Shown here piece by piece: positions 63,778 through 64,000 of a stretch of 64,000 nucleotides of DNA. This stretch comes from Novosphingobium capsulatum NBRC 12533 (GTDB lineage Bacteria; Pseudomonadota; Alphaproteobacteria; Sphingomonadales; Sphingomonadaceae): assembly GCF_001598375.1 (NCBI RefSeq), contig NZ_BCYV01000009.1, forward strand, positions 62,001-126,000, in the 5' to 3' direction. The notes under the pieces were generated by a model. That model was not told where the DNA came from and did not search any database. It saw only the letters and a program-made list of their open reading frames with translations. How positions within the stretch are numbered: position 1 is the stretch's first letter; each line of letters begins with the position of its first letter. Both the position numbers and the translations under genes were made by a program.

Positions 63778-63812
63778 GGCCCCTGCCGTTTTTGTCCTTT
63801 CCGGCAGGGGCC
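63778..63812 (+). terminator. Hairpin 1 between N and M
   Basis: GGCCCCTGCCG-N13-CGGCAGGGGCC, a perfect 11-bp stem, 32 bases past the capsid gene stop. There is no T-run immediately after it, so it may be a processing or stability element and not a terminator. Confidence 0.5.
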
Positions 63813-63847
63813 ACCCCCACAAAAGGGGCGGCAAACGGTGCCCCTTC

Positions 63848-63901
63848 CCTGCCCAGCGTCGGCATCCCTCCGAATTTATGGGGCCGCGCTGGGCAGGTTT
63901 T
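63848..63901 (+). terminator. Hairpin 2 between N and M, terminator-like
   Basis: CCTGCCCAGCG and CGCTGGGCAGG form a perfect 11-bp inverted repeat separated by 28 bases and followed by TTTTAT. The long loop is unusual. It lies 21 bases before the M start and could attenuate expression of genes downstream of the capsid gene. Confidence 0.55.
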
Positions 63902-63921
63902 ATAACCCAGGAGAACCGCCC

Positions 63922-64000
63922 ATGTCTCTCGCTCGCCGTCACCGTGAATTGCACCGCGCGGCCCAGGCCGGCGCCGCCAGCGTTGCGCCGCGCGCCGCCG
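63922..64000 (+). CDS. M: Terminase small (endonuclease) subunit, N-terminal part (P2 gpM family)
   Basis: Partial: the gene runs off the right edge after 26 codons. MSLARRHRELHRAAQAG resembles the basic N-terminus of P2 gpM (SPARRHRxR...), and the position directly after N is the gpM position in P2. CAGGAG lies eight bases before the ATG. Confidence 0.8.
   Translation, partial: MSLARRHRELHRAAQAGAASVAPRAA

Larger units (their letters stand above)
52143..64000. mobile_element. P2-like prophage, left part
   Basis: From the S24-type repressor to the window edge. The head genes are in exact P2 order and orientation (Q and P leftward, O, N and M rightward), with an Ogr/Delta activator and repressor at the left. 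Between them lies an accessory region (53.3-58.6 kb) of lower GC. No integrase, att repeat or tRNA junction is visible, so the left end is placed at the repressor by inference only; the right end is outside the window. Confidence 0.75.

Noticed and set aside
61952..63865. 637-codon - strand frame opposite O and N
   Set aside because: The + strand genes O and N are clear P2 homologues; the antisense product is low-complexity.
1..64000. CRISPR array or IS element
   Set aside because: No regularly spaced direct repeats, Cas genes, transposase genes or terminal inverted repeats of IS type were seen.

Overview
The window is high-GC alphaproteobacterial chromosome, most likely Sphingomonadales and close to Novosphingobium/Sphingomonas. 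This is inferred from protein sequence style, synteny and the lack of lipid A genes around fabZ, not from a database search. It holds about 51 kb of dense housekeeping genes, then the left part of a P2-like prophage that runs off the right edge.

1-6.1 kb (+): the 3' end of aroA, a small membrane protein and cmk; a PilZ protein; an acyltransferase-3; rpsF-rpsR-rplI; AMP nucleosidase. 6.2-19.5 kb (mostly -): a YbjN-like secreted protein, an M2 peptidyl-dipeptidase, a TauE-type permease with an alpha/beta hydrolase, asd, an S9 dipeptidyl-peptidase, and the ffh-rpsP-rimM-trmD-rplS cluster. A VapBC toxin-antitoxin pair sits inside that last cluster, and a palindromic repeat lies in frame inside trmD. 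19.8-25.7 kb (+): a GGDEF-EAL protein, dapF-mtaB-ftsY-yciB and an alanine/lysine-repeat lipoprotein. 25.7-37.7 kb (-): an HWE histidine kinase with a single-domain response regulator, kup, the cytochrome c maturation operon ccmCDEFGHI (including a very short ccmD), tRNA-His, an isolated set of minor pseudopilins gspHIJK, and a MarR regulator.

37.8-51.7 kb (-): rpmE, then the envelope and translation superoperon read as rpsB-tsf, pyrH-frr-uppS-cdsA-dxr-rseP-bamA-ompH-fabZ, then psd-pssA. lpxD and lpxA, which usually flank fabZ here, are absent, as expected for sphingomonads, which use glycosphingolipid instead of LPS. Between rpsB and pssA a small single-pass membrane protein (49847-50155, +) is preceded by two tandem perfect GAAC-N7-GAAC LexA boxes and a perfect DnaA box. 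It is a strong candidate for an uncharacterised SOS-induced membrane protein.

52.1-64 kb: a phage S24-type repressor diverges from an Ogr/Delta zinc-finger activator across a 20-bp palindromic operator. Next come a winged-helix replication-type protein, a broken HipB-like regulator with two tandem operators, and a visibly lower-GC two-gene cassette encoding a roughly 772-aa three-helix membrane protein and a 91-aa membrane partner. The cassette is unrecognised and is a candidate accessory or defence system. Then follow a Dam-type methylase and the P2 head module Q, P (-) and O, N, M (+, M truncated by the window edge). No integrase or attachment site is visible, so the left prophage boundary is uncertain.
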